Assembly (NCBI GenBank): GCA_963682055.1
Contig: OY821747.1
Coordinates: 14,496,258-14,560,257, forward strand
Source of the DNA: Primula veris
Taxonomy: Eukaryota; Streptophyta; Magnoliopsida; Ericales; Primulaceae
Reading direction: 5' to 3'
Length of the DNA stretch: 64,000 bases
The notes beneath the pieces were generated by a model. That model was not told where the DNA came from. It searched no databases and was given only the letters and a program-made list of their open reading frames with translations. Both the position numbers and the translations under genes were made by a program. Within the stretch, counting starts at the first letter, position 1. Each line of letters begins with the position of its first letter. Below are positions 13,428 through 24,199 of the stretch, in pieces.

Positions 13428-14736
13428 GGGGAGTACTTTTTTCATTGCTTAATTTACTCATACTTATTAGAGATCCGGGATTACCAATCCCACGTCCTAC
13501 GTGGATTGATTTTTCCACAATTTAAATATTGATTAAATGAGCAAACGAATTGTAAATAGCCACATATGATCCAGGATTGCCAATCACACGTCCTACGTGG
13601 CTATTAACCCCACCAAATTGAGTTATTGGTACTTTTTTAGAATTTTGTGTTGTCTCGAATATATTCGATTCCGGACAGTTTTATTTAATGATTGATAAAA
13701 TACCAAAAAAAAGTTGTTATTTTATAAAATTATTTGATTTGACTATACAGTAATAAAATCTTTGATTTGACTATACGAATTTTTTATTATTATTTGAATT
13801 GACGATTCATCGAGAAAAACTCTATAAAACGTGAACGTTATTCGTTTAAAACACCAAATTCATTTTATCATATTAGTATCTCTCTATCTGATTTTATAAT
13901 TCGTGTTATCAAGTATGGATAATAATTATAATATTTGGGGAATGTATCTTAATTTATTTCCTCCGGACAATACTCACCAAAACACCAAATTTCCGATTGA
14001 TCCTTATCAAAATACTTTTTTCCATATGATCAGTTTTGATATGAAAATAGCAATTTCCCGACTAATCCCTATGGCAATGCTCAGTTTCCTTATGATGCAT
14101 ATTTCAATATCATCCCAACCCGTATTTTGATAATCAGTTTGTAAGTGGTGACTATAATTACACGAGTCACCAACATGGCGCATTACAAGAAGTTTTTATA
14201 AGGCAGTTTGTAAAAATCTCTGCGGGATCATGATGAATATAACAAAAATCCCCAACCAGATAATAACGAACATAATATTAATTCTCCGCCAACTGAATTC
14301 GAGATAGGTTATGATTATAAAAATCATTCCAAAGTACTCTGCTTTGTCTCAAAAAATCCTTTCTATATTTTAACTAATTGGCTATTTTTCTTTATTTTCA
14401 AAACCACATGATATACTCCGTTTAATGTTGTGGGTAAAAATAATTATTTACATTTTTTTTACCATCGTTTATAGTGTAATTGAATAAATTAGATAAATAT
14501 ATGTTATTTATTAGAGAAATATTTTGTTTAATGTTTGTTCTTTATAAGTATGGTATTTTAATAGCCACGTAGGACATGTGATTGGCAATCCCGGGTTATA
14601 CGTGGCTATTTCCAATTTTCTTGGTCATTTAATCATTATTTAAATTACAGGAAAACCAATCCACGTAGAACGTGTGATTGGCAATTCTGGGTCTCTAATA
14701 AATATGTGTAAAGTAAGCAATGAAAAAAAACTCCCC
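13428..14736. mobile_element. Mutator-like non-autonomous element with long inverted ends
   Basis: A 1,309-base element inside the hAT leader. Its inverted repeats are about 180 bases long (13428-13612 and 14565-14736) and share cattgctta, tattagaga, cctacgtgg and similar words in order. It starts GGGGAGT and ends ACTCCCC. The flanking 9-mers are CTCCAAACC (13419-13427) and CTCAAAACC (14737-14745), eight of nine identical; 9-base duplications and long ends are typical of Mutator elements. The core contains a short Asn/Pro-rich reading frame (13915-14130, beginning MDNNYNIWGMYLNLF) of unknown origin. Confidence 0.82.
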
Positions 14737-15039
14737 CTCAAAACCCATACCCTCTTTCTATTTATTATCATCTCTTTGTTGCATCTTTTCTTTATATACA
14801 AAGAGCAGAATTACAGAACAACCCCCTTTATATTTTAACCTAATCACTTTTTGATCCTATTCTCTCAGAAAAAATATCAATTTCACCCCAAACGTATCGC
14901 CCACGTACCGAAGACCTACCCAACATGGTCAAACCCCTTAAAGGCTTCGGTAGGTTGACTGTCGTATGCGGTACAAGAATTGTCATACCGTACCGGTACC
15001 GGGTACTTCAAAAATTTTAAAAATCGGAGTACTCATGCA

Positions 15040-16627
15040 ACCTAGGTGTTTTTGTATGTTAGTTTCTTCTGTAATTGAACCAAGAACTTATAAGCAGGTT
15101 AGTAGTGACCCACTTTAGATAGAGGCTATGAAAACTGAAATAAAAGTTTTAGAGGTTAATAATACTTAGATTTTAACTAAATTACGACTTGATAAACAAC
15201 CAATAGGTTGTAAATGGGTATATAAAATAAAACACAAGCCAGATGGTTTTATAAAAAGATACAAAAGTAAGTTAGTAACAAAAGGTTTAACCAAGTTAAA
15301 AGGTATAGATTATGAAAGCAATTTTTCACATGTAGCTAAAATGACCACATTTAGATATTTTTTTAGCTATTGCAACCTCTTAAAAATGGCTTTTAGCCCA
15401 AATTGATGCAAATAATGAATTTTTGCATGGAGAATTAGCTGAAAAAGTATATATTTTCACATGTACATGGTTTTTACAAAAAGACGACACCTTAGATTGT
15501 AAATTCTAAAAATATTTGTATGGATTAAAACAAGCTTTTAGACTATGGTTTTCCAAATTAAGTAATGTTTTAATGATAATTGGTTTTATTCAATCAGTTG
15601 CTGATCATTCTAGGGAGTAATTGTTCTGAATTAATAAATGAAGTTAAAAAATTTGAACAGTTTCAGTTAAAAGAATTCGGACCTTTAAGATTCTTTCTAG
15701 AACTTGAGGTAGCTATAAATGAAAATGGTATACATGTTTGTCAAAGCAAGTATGATTTACAAGTTTTGGCTGATACATGTCATTTAGCATCAAAACCATC
15801 AAGTTTTCCAATGGATACAAATAAAAAATTTACATGTTCTGATAATGATCGTTTTGAAGATATTACATTGTACAAGAGATTGATTGGTAAATTGCTCTAT
15901 TTGACTATTAATGGACCAGATATTTCTTAATCTGTACATGTTTTGAGTCAATTTTTAGCTAATCTAAGTAAAAAGCACTATGAAACAAGTTTATGAGTCT
16001 TGAGTTATATTAAAAAATCACCAGCTCAAGGTATGTTTTTCTCCTCTACTTCACCTTTATTTTTAAAAGTTTTTAGGGATTCTGATTGTGCAACATGTGT
16101 TGATTGTAGGAGATCAGCGACTGGGTTTAGTCTATTTTTAGGAAATTCATTAATATCATGGAAAAAGAAAAAGCAATATGTTGTATCTAGGTGTAGTGCT
16201 GAGATTGAATATAGGGCACTTGAATTTACCAGTTGTGAAATCATGTGGTTAATTCATTTAATTAAATATTTAGGTGTAAATCATGACAAACAAGTAACTT
16301 TATTTACATACAGTAAAAGTGCACTTGATTTGTCTTATAATCCAGTTAATCATGAACGGACTAAACACATTGAAGTTGACTGTTATTTTATCATCAGAGA
16401 TTTGGTCCTTAAAAATGTTGTTCATTTGCTTCATGTTCATACTAATAAATGTTGCAGATCTATTCGCCAAAGCACTAGGAGCAGCTCAATTTCAACATTT
16501 ACTTGTCAAGATGGGAGTGTTATTCATTCACTCTCCATCTCGAGTGGAGCATATTATCAGAGAATGTGGATTTCCATTTGTCACGCATGAATTCCATGCA
16601 TTTGAACATGAGGTCCTCTTGACTTAA
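15040..16627 (+). pseudogene. Ty1/copia fragment, part 2 (reverse transcriptase and RNase H)
   Basis: This continues the copia sequence interrupted at 10205. Recognisable are the start of the reverse transcriptase (GCKWVYKIKHKPDG, GIDYESNFSHVAK), the YGLKQA-like part near 15520, the connection (GPLRFFLELEVA, YKRLIGKLLYLT, HVLSQFLA) and RNase H (DSDCATCVDCRRSATGFSLF, VVSRCSAEIEYRAL, NHERTKHIEVDC, ADLFAKALG). Many stops and frameshifts occur, with a deletion across the YVDD region near 15600. Similarity ends at the termination codon near 16627. No LTR was recognised downstream, where pararetrovirus sequence begins. Confidence 0.88.
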
Positions 16628-16699
16628 GAGAGGATATTTATATTTTAACTGTCTTTTAAAAGTCATTAAGAAATTTTCTTTTTTATAAAATGAAAATTT

Positions 16700-17770
16700 T
16701 TCCCTGTCAATATCCCTTTGATTGACATTACATTTGATACTTGTTTGTATCTTTTTCAATGGTCGCTTCAAAGTTAATATTATAAGAGTTGTACCATCTG
16801 TAATAGAATTTCCTTGCCAATAGTGGTAGATTGATATCATCAATTTCTACTGATAATGTCCATTTCCATATCCATGGAAGTTGAAATTGGGAAAAGAAAT
16901 ATAATGGACATTGTCCCTCTATTAAATCATCTAATTTATACAAAATAGGATGGGATTCCACCCATAGTGTGTATAGATCTTGTACCTCTTTGGGTAAAAT
17001 ATCTATAGAGGTTCCATAACTAAGCCACCATTTATAAAACCAATTTGGAAGTTGTTTTTTCAGAATTTTTGGAGATATTTGAAAAACCCATGTATGTTTC
17101 TTCTTTGGGTTTTCGTATAAAAAAGCTTAATTCCATGCTTCAATATAATCCCAATAATTGTAGGGGTATACTTGGTTATTTACCTGAATTTTTTGGGGTT
17201 ATTAGGATCTAGTCCCTAATCAATGTGTCTTAAGATATTTCTTATGAGACATTTACTGTAGCTAATGACCGTTTCATTACGGTCTTGGAAGGTTTGCGTA
17301 AATTCTACTGATCCTGTTATAGAAAGAATTTCTTTAATTATAAACTGATTTTTATCAGCTTGCGAGGGGTGGGACAATATGTTTAAATATTTTTGTTTTA
17401 TAGTCCACAGATCATTTTATAAATGCAGATCCTCTTTTTCGATGACCAATATGGTCTCCCATTTGTCTTTATTGACAAAAACATGTTCTTGTTTAAGAAC
17501 CCGTGTCGCAGTTATCAGTGGATTGTCAAGTTCTATATTTTTAGGTGCTATACCTTTTTTTATCTCTAGAACTGTTATGTTTTTCTTTGAATCCAGAGGT
17601 TCATCTTGAGAAAGTATTTCTTCCTTAGGTCTTTGCAAGTATCTTTGCAAATCTAAGCAGTTTGGACTATCATTGATAGGTGGTGTGTGATTGATTGGAG
17701 GATAAAGTATATATCCCCTATTGGATCTGCCCCGCCCTCGGCCTCTGGGGCTGTCCCTACCCTGGAGCTA
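16700..17770 (-). pseudogene. Pararetrovirus last ORF, Gly/Arg-rich start, function unknown
   Basis: The frame appears to open just at the end of the RNase H ORF: an ATG overlaps the region of that stop near 17775, followed by a Ser stretch and then RGRGRGRSNRG-like residues. Downstream pieces read at 17417-17650 and 16728-16961 are in different frames, so at least one frameshift and several stops are present. The C-terminal part is rich in Trp and aromatic residues (FFSQFQLPWIWKWTL, YYRWYNSY). In related viruses this position holds a transactivator/inclusion-body protein or a protein of unknown role. I do not recognise a specific family, so no function is assigned. Confidence 0.6.
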
Positions 17771-17774
17771 GAGC

Positions 17775-19127
17775 TCATTTACCCTGTAAAAATTCCCATA
17801 TTAGATAATCTGTAAGACTATTAGTCTCTTCTTTGAAATATTCAATGTCTAGGTCAAATACGGATAATTGTGCTTGCCATCCAGCAAAAATTTGCTTGGA
17901 AACTAGATGTTTAACATCTTTTTCAATAATTTGTTTTTCTGCAGAGTAATCAATTCTTAATAAGAATTTCTTATTTAGCAAATCATCTTGAATTTTATTT
18001 ATGCAATTTACAATAGAAAGCATTTCATTATTTATTGTAGAATATTTTTCTTGCGTTGGATTCCATTTTCCTGATACGTATCTAACAAGTTCTTCAAAAT
18101 TTGTTTCAGGGTTTCGTTGTTTCAATATACCCCCATATCCGATATTGGATGCATTGGTTTCAACAATTTTGAACCAGTCAGGATTCGCAAGTCCCAAATA
18201 AGGAAAACTTTTGACCTTAGATTTTATTAATCTAACTGCTTCAGTATGTTTAGAAGTCCACACAAATTGTTTCTTTTTTAGTCTAGAATATAGAATATCG
18301 GCATCTTGAGTAAGATTTTTATAGTAAGGAGAGACGTAATTTAAACTCCCTAAAAATCTTTGTAATTGTTTTATATCTGTGATTTCATCTGGGAGTTTAG
18401 AAGCAAATTCTATACTCCTTGTAATTGGAATTATTGTCTCATTATTAATTTCATGTCCCAAAAATCTTACTTTGGTTTGGAAAAGTTTCATTTTTGAGGC
18501 TGATATAGCCAAGTCATGCCTAACGATTAAGGTTTTGAAAATATTAATATGCTTAATATGTTGTTCTATTGTTTGAGAAAAAACAAGAATATCATCAATA
18601 TATACTAATATATACTGAGTATAGGGGATAAAAATATCATTCATTATGTTCTGAAATTCAGAAGGAGCATTTTTTAAACCAAAAGGCATTACATTCCATT
18701 CATAATGTCCAAATGGTACAGTAAAAGCGGTTTTATATCTGTCCTTTTCATCTATTTGAATTTGCCAGTGACCTGATTTTAAATCAAATTTGGAAAATAT
18801 TTTTGCATTGTAAAGACGATCCAATAGGTCTTTTTTATTTGGGATCGCATGGTGAATCCACCTAAGTACTTTATTTAAGGGTTTGTAATTTATAACTTTG
18901 CATGGGATTCTTCGTTCTTTTTCTGCGTTTTTATTAACATAGAACGTAGTACAACTCCAGGAAGAACTAGATTTTCTAATCAAACTTTTGCCTAGTAAAC
19001 TATTAATTTCTTGTTTATATAATTCTAAATATTGATTATTCATTTGATAAGGCCTTGCTTTTGTTGGAATTAATTTTTCATCAAAAATTTTCTCATAGGG
19101 CAAAGTAACATTATGTTGTTTTCTATT
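17775..19127 (-). pseudogene. Pararetrovirus reverse transcriptase and RNase H
   Basis: An open stretch of about 440 codons. The reverse transcriptase shows FDLKSGHWQIQI, the FGLKNAPSEFQ segment and the catalytic YIDDILVFS, then the thumb (FLGHEI, LQRFLGSLNY). The RNase H follows with IVETNASNIGYGGIL near residue 315, where the family has Asp in place of this Asn, so the first catalytic acid appears lost, and with a downstream NNEMLSIVNCI segment. An in-frame stop at 19128-19130 separates it from protease. In the virus family this enzyme copies the terminally redundant RNA into DNA. The protein would be produced from a pol polyprotein together with protease. Confidence 0.93.
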
Positions 19128-20065
19128 TCAAAATGCATTAGGTAAGTCACTACAAATGGTTTTATTGAAATCTTTTTCTATATGAAAGATTTTTTCTTTC
19201 ATCACACTAGTTTGGATGTCCTGTTTGATTGAAATATGACAAATTTCAGATTTTAAGAAATTTATTTGTTTTTCTTTTAATAAGATATGTTTTACTTCAT
19301 TTAAGAATTTTGTTTGATGATCAGTAATAAAATCCCATTTTATAGTTTTCCCCTCCTTTATAGAAGATATTCCTGAATAATCAATTGTTATAATAGGCAT
19401 CAAAGAATGTAGAAATGGTGTGCCTAAAATAACATGTTGGGAGAGATTTTTACTAATAAAAATGAGGTTGGTATACATATTTCTTCGTTACAAACTTGAA
19501 CATTTGTTAATTTATATTTGATTGGTATTTTATTACCACTAGCTGATGTCAAAGACTGAATAGTCTTTTCAAAATATTTAGTTGGAATTATTCCTTCATT
19601 GATACAGTTCATGTCTGCTCCACTATCTATTAAAGCAATAAGCTTTTCCGTAAAATTATTTTTTATTATAATTGTCACTTCAATAAGCCATTTTTGACTA
19701 GTAACTTGATGCAAAATGTTGAGATATTCCTCACTATTTTTAACACCTGTAGAAGTAGATGCTTCCTGATCAGAACTAATAGTAGTCTCTATTTGTTCAA
19801 TAGAACTCATTCTTTGATTAAATATAATATTTTCTTCTTTAAGGGTTTTTATCTCATATTTTAATAGATTTATTTCTCTCTTTATATCTTGTAATGTCAC
19901 TGGTTTTTCCTGTTGTTTGGCCAAGAATATGTCCTTAACTTCACTAAACATATAGCTATCATGTGTAGGTTTTGGTGTAATAATTTTAGCTTCTTGCTCA
20001 CTTTTTAGAAATTTTTCTAAAAGTTGACGTTGAATATCAACATCAGTTATTTGGTCTATGATCAT
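19128..20065 (-). pseudogene. Pararetrovirus aspartic protease and preceding region
   Basis: The first part (19424-20065) includes a coiled-coil-like Lys/Glu-rich stretch (LLKYEIKTLKEEN) and then the retroviral-type protease active site LIDSGADMNCI. The second part (19128-19478), in another frame and overlapping by about 55 bases, contains the conserved VILGTPFLHSLMP end of the protease fold. A one-base frameshift near 19460 therefore splits the domain. In intact relatives the protease releases coat protein and polymerase from the precursor. The frame then meets a stop before the reverse transcriptase. Confidence 0.88.
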
Positions 20066-20324
20066 TAATAGATCTTTTTTATCTTAACTAAGCATATTTA
20101 TGCTTAGGCCATGCATGTCTACTATCGCTTTATAAAAAAAAATTCATCTTTGGTGTCTTGAGAAAATACATTACATTCACAATGATATGATTTTTCTATA
20201 ATTTCTGGTTCAGATGATTCTGAATCTGTCATTTCTAAAAGTTGATTATCTGATTCATCTTTTTCGGAATCACTAGAATTTAGTAAAATTTTACTTAACT
20301 GTATTTTTAGACCTTCTTCAATGT

Positions 20325-22129
20325 CTAAACTTTACAATTTTTCTTTAGTCCTACGTACTTATTAGCATAATGGCCTGTTTTCCCATATTTATAACAATAT
20401 ATTAATCTTTTTGTACTATTAATTTTAGTTTTATAATTTTTCTTCTTATTATTATATTGTTTAGCTTTTGAGTGATAGCTCTTTAAATAACTGAATTTTG
20501 TTTGCTTTTGTTGGAATGGTCTTTTAGAATATCTAGAAAATGTAGTCCTTTTATGAGGATTTCTAATTTTATCTTTAGGGAGTGAGTTTTCTCCACAGCC
20601 AAACTGGTCACAGAATTCACCTAATTGATGTTTTTCTGTTAATCTATGTTTTTTCATAGGATTTCTAAGATTTAAGTCATTACATAAAGTTAATCCTTCT
20701 TGTATACATGCATTTATTAGAGCACCATAGGTGTAATAGGGTATTGTAACACCATCGTATTTTTCTCTAAGACTTTTCTTTATTTTTTCAGCAAATAGAT
20801 ATGGAAGCCCGTTAATAAACTTTGATTTCCAATGCTCATGGTTTGAATATGAGAGTTGCATTACTCTTGATAGGAAAACATCTTTATACCATCTATAATG
20901 GGTTAAAGTAGGACATTCAAGATTTTATAATAAAGTCATAGCTTGTTCACTATTATTAAAATGCTCTAATATAGTAAGTACAAGACAATAAACAGCATAT
21001 TCTTTTGCTGTAATAGTATTTGGTTCAACTTTTAGCGCATTGAGAATTTCATCTTTTTATTATGGTTGGAGACAATAGTCCCAGCATCCTTTTAGAATCC
21101 CAGAAAATCCGAAAATGATAACATTTGCTATTGTTTTATCACTATTTGGTGAATTATATGTTTGTTTACATATTGTAGCATACATCATCATTCGATGTAA
21201 TTGGTCATGAATTTTCTTATCAGATAAGTCATCTATGCTCATAAATGGTTTGTGCATTATAATTATTTTGAATTATAGCATAATTCTCTTCATATAATAT
21301 ATCTTGAGAAGTGGGCCTTTTATAATAGTATTTTTCAAGTGGCCTTGGCCTATGCTCAATTTTATTTAAGTTTAATTCCTAATCTAAAAATTGTTTTTCT
21401 AAATCTTGTATGTTACCAGAATTTCCTGGTTCAGAATCAGATAAGGATTATTGATATTGTTCATCATAATTGATTGTTCTTAGATGAATATTAGCTAATT
21501 TTTCTTCTAATGCTTTTATATATGTGGAGGGTGATGGATCAAATTTGAATCCTGTTTCCTCCATTGGTGGTTTAATGACAGGAAATTTTATTGGAATTTT
21601 TCTTTTGAAGTTTGGATTAACCTTTTCTTCATTATTAGATAATTTACCAATTTTTTCTTCAATACTAATTAATTGAGAACCAATTGTGTTCTCATATAAA
21701 GATTAGTATAATTTACATGTTTCATTATCTTATATAATTCTTTTATAGTATCTTCCATTTCTTTAAGATCTACTTATTTTTGAAAATCATTTATTTCTAG
21801 CTTTTCTTTATTATTTTTATCTAAAGATATTGTTATTGGTTCAGTAGGTGGGTGTACTGACCTGACAACTTTTTCTTTTGACACTTGCCAAATGCTTTCT
21901 AAGATATTTAGAGAAATATTATATTCATGTAAACAATTTGTGATAAACCAAAGAATAAAATATTCAATATTATTATAAGAACTTAACTCTTGATAATAAA
22001 AATTCTTGAAATTTTTAAGTTGTCATTTGTTGAACTTGTTAAAATACCAATTCTAAAATATTGGTTTCTTTTATCTTGAAATTCTTTATTAATAAATTTT
22101 CTTAAACTACTATTTTGGCTTAAATCCAT
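20325..22129 (-). pseudogene. Pararetrovirus coat protein region with altered zinc knuckle
   Basis: A new ATG at 22129, in a frame different from the movement protein, starts a Lys/Asn-rich region broken by many stops. Conserved coat segments remain: IANVIIFGFSGILKGCWDY near 21080-21160 and MQLSYSNHEHWKSKFINGLP at 20861. The C-terminal zinc knuckle (CYKYGKTGHYANKY, about 20340-20390) has Tyr at two of its Cys positions, which would abolish zinc binding. A basic Lys/Arg-rich stretch precedes it, as in virion RNA/DNA-binding tails. The short region 20066-20324 is acidic with stops and could be the end of this ORF or the linker to pol. Confidence 0.82.
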
Positions 22130-22148
22130 AAAATCTATTTATTAATTA

Positions 22149-23186
22149 TTACATCTGAAATTTCAGATCAGTGAGTGTTGGTGACCCAACTTCAGATTCT
22201 TCTGCCTCACGATTTCTTTGGTAAATTCCATGTGGAATATTATTTTGAGAGATTTTTACTTCTCTAATTGATTCTTCTAAATCAATAGGCATTTGTGATG
22301 TTGATGGGCTAGAAGATTGAGTTATATCTACTTTATAAAGAAGTCTTCCACTTCTAGAGAAACTTCGAGATATTCTATGATTAGCATATGGAGCAAATGA
22401 TACTTCTACAATACCATCTTCCGTTTGAACCACTTGTTCTATTTTCTTATTTATTATAGGCTATGGTGGAACTGTATTTTCTATGGTCCACTTTTCTGGA
22501 AAGCATATTCTTTCCCATTCAATTATTTTAGGTAAAGCTATTCTGTTAGTCAAAAGACTGGTTTCAATTAACACAGTTTGTACTGGTGTTTCTGTTTTCT
22601 TAGCTTGGGGTGCTAAGTTAGACATTATTTTAAAATGTATCCTATATACAAGAGCAATAACTCTTGATGCTGAAGCACAATTATATCCTTTAGTTTGGAC
22701 ATATAGTGAGACTGAATCCAATAGGTTTCTATCATCAAAAGATAAGCTTAAATTTGGATAAACATTAAAATAAGTAGCACCATGACTAAAACTAGTCTCT
22801 ACAGATCTCATACTATAACCATTTTCATAATTAAGACAACGGGCATCTCTAAGATTGACATATATACATGCATTTAATCCTTATAAAGTTAAAGGCTTGA
22901 AGGCGATTTGGACAAGACCTATATATACCCAATGATATTTATCTGGGGATTCTTATACTGTTTTTATGAAATCACTATTATCTAGTAATCTTATTCTTGT
23001 TTCAGCTTCATCTATGCTTACAACTTGTTCAACAGTTTTTATTATTAATTTAGATGAATTAAAAAATGAACTTGTCATGTATATTTCTTTATGAGGTATT
23101 GTTGGAATTGTCCAACGATTAAGTTGTTCTTCTGTATTAGGAAACTCTAAGACCTCAGAATTTTTGAGATCTGTTTTCTTAAACAA
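22149..23186 (-). pseudogene. Pararetrovirus cell-to-cell movement protein (30K superfamily)
   Basis: A single frame of 346 codons from 23186 to 22149, broken only by in-frame stops at 22953, near 22880 and at 22461, with no frameshift. The core has the 30K-type pattern around LRDARCLNYENG and SFSHGATYFNVYPNLSLSF, and a C-terminal variable tail. The frame closes with two consecutive stops, followed 20 bases later by the coat ATG. In living relatives this protein modifies plasmodesmata for cell-to-cell spread. The assignment rests on core motifs and on its first position after the leader. Confidence 0.82.
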
Positions 23187-23602
23187 ATAATTAATTTTTT
23201 AGATATATAGGATATATATAATGCAGTAAATCCAAAACGAGATCTATAATCTTTTCTTAATTTTAAAAATAGGAATAACATGTTATAACAAAATCAAGAT
23301 AAGTTATACTTTAAAGATTTAACTTCCAATTTAAATATTATTAGTACATCAGTCAACAAATAGCCAACACCCTCATCGCCAACCAAGAGTAAAGGGCAAT
23401 CATTTTGGCAACCCACCCAGTCTATCAAGGTGGATCAGATGCGATTTTGATGTTTTACCAATAATATTCTCATAGGAAAACTTTTATGTATAAGTTTTAG
23501 TTTTTAGTCAGAACATATTTGCAGCAATTCTTAAGAAAAAGAATTAATTAAGGATCTCATAATGTCATTCTTACATCATATATATCCTTATTTAATTTAG
23601 AA

Positions 23603-23618
23603 CATGACTCTGATACCA
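23603..23618 (-). other. Pararetrovirus minus-strand primer site (tRNA-Met)
   Basis: On the minus strand: TGGTATCAGAGTCATG, the tRNA-Met complement found at the origin of caulimovirid maps, here with one or two differences from the usual form. It lies about 420 bases before the movement protein frame, which gives a plausible leader. Confidence 0.88.
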
Positions 23619-23639
23619 ATTATGCGATAATAAAACATA

Positions 23640-23860
23640 AAAGACTATAATTTACAAAAGCAGAATAAAAGGTAGAAAAGTTACACGAACTGATATCTTT
23701 ATTGCATACCAAAATTTTTACATATAATTATATAGAGAGAGAGTATATGTATTAAAGTTTTCGGATGGAATGGACAAGCCTCATTCCTCTCTATTCATAG
23801 CCAAATAATTACATAAAAACTCTTTTCTTTATTAATATATATATATATATATATATGAAA
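23640..23860 (-). promoter_or_regulatory. Putative pararetrovirus promoter and poly(A) signal
   Basis: Reading the minus strand from 23857: a (TA)n run gives TATA-box sequence, then a GAATAGAGAGGAATGAGG-like start region near 23800, and then AATAAA at about 23703-23708. TATA, short transcribed stretch and AATAAA upstream of the primer site is the pararetrovirus arrangement in which the terminator lies just after the start site. The role is inferred from order and motifs only. Confidence 0.5.
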
Positions 23861-23861
23861 A

Positions 23862-24197
23862 TGTTATATGTACATCACGAAAAACACCCAACTAGATAAT
23901 TTTTTGTAAAAACGCTCCAAATCAAGATTTGGTTAATGCAAATCTCCATGGTTTCACGACGGGAACACAAATATGCTTCTTGTTTTTTTTTTCTGAGATG
24001 TATAATGACATGTTTTGAATTTTTAAATTTTACCATAATTTCGAAAACATGTCATTATACATCTCGGAAAAAAAAACAAGAAGCATATTTGTGTTTCCGT
24101 CGTGAAACCATGGAGATTTGCATTAACCAAATTTTGATTTGGAGCGTTTTTACAAAAAAATGTCTAGTTTGGTGTTTTTCATTATGTTCATATATCC
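23862..24197. mobile_element. Foldback MITE with near-perfect 150-base arms
   Basis: The left arm (23862 to about 24025) and right arm (about 24040-24197) are inverted copies with few mismatches. They include aaacgctccaaatcaa, ctccatggtttcacgacgg and aagcatatttgtg in reverse order, with a centre of about 20 bases at 24025-24045. The ends are atatgtacat... and, reversed, atatgaacat.... No coding capacity. A transcript would fold into a long hairpin. Family unknown; a truncated relative is at 9475-9688. Confidence 0.9.
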
Positions 24198-24199
24198 TC

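Larger units (their letters stand above)
10206..15038. mobile_element. hAT transposon, about 4.8 kb, inserted in a copia fragment
   Basis: The ends are imperfect inverted repeats: tttgcatgggtacggtac near 10200 and, reversed, ttgcatgagtactccg at 15038. Both subterminal regions are rich in GGTACGGTAC words. The element carries a decayed transposase on the minus strand (10620-13145). Copia coding sequence stops at one end and resumes at the other, which proves insertion. The target duplication is eroded: CTAG occurs on both flanks but no clean 8-mer is seen. The 1.9 kb between the transposase start and the right end holds the leader plus a Mutator-like insertion. End positions are accurate to about ten bases. 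Confidence 0.8.
16640..23860 (-). mobile_element. Endogenous pararetrovirus (Caulimoviridae type), near full length, inactive
   Basis: About 7.2 kb, within the 7-8 kb range of caulimovirid genomes. Minus-strand order: putative promoter/terminator region, tRNA-Met primer site (23603-23618), leader, movement protein, coat protein with zinc knuckle, protease, reverse transcriptase/RNase H, and a Gly/Arg-rich last ORF. There are no LTRs and no integrase, which separates it from LTR retrotransposons. Movement and coat frames are separate, unlike the single-polyprotein petuvirus plan; genus is left open. Every ORF has stops or frameshifts, so this copy cannot give rise to virus. The low-coordinate end abuts the copia fragment within a few tens of bases. 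Confidence 0.9.

Noticed and set aside
17379..18576. Plus-strand frames opposite the pararetrovirus polymerase
   Set aside because: Shadow frames of the minus-strand coding region.
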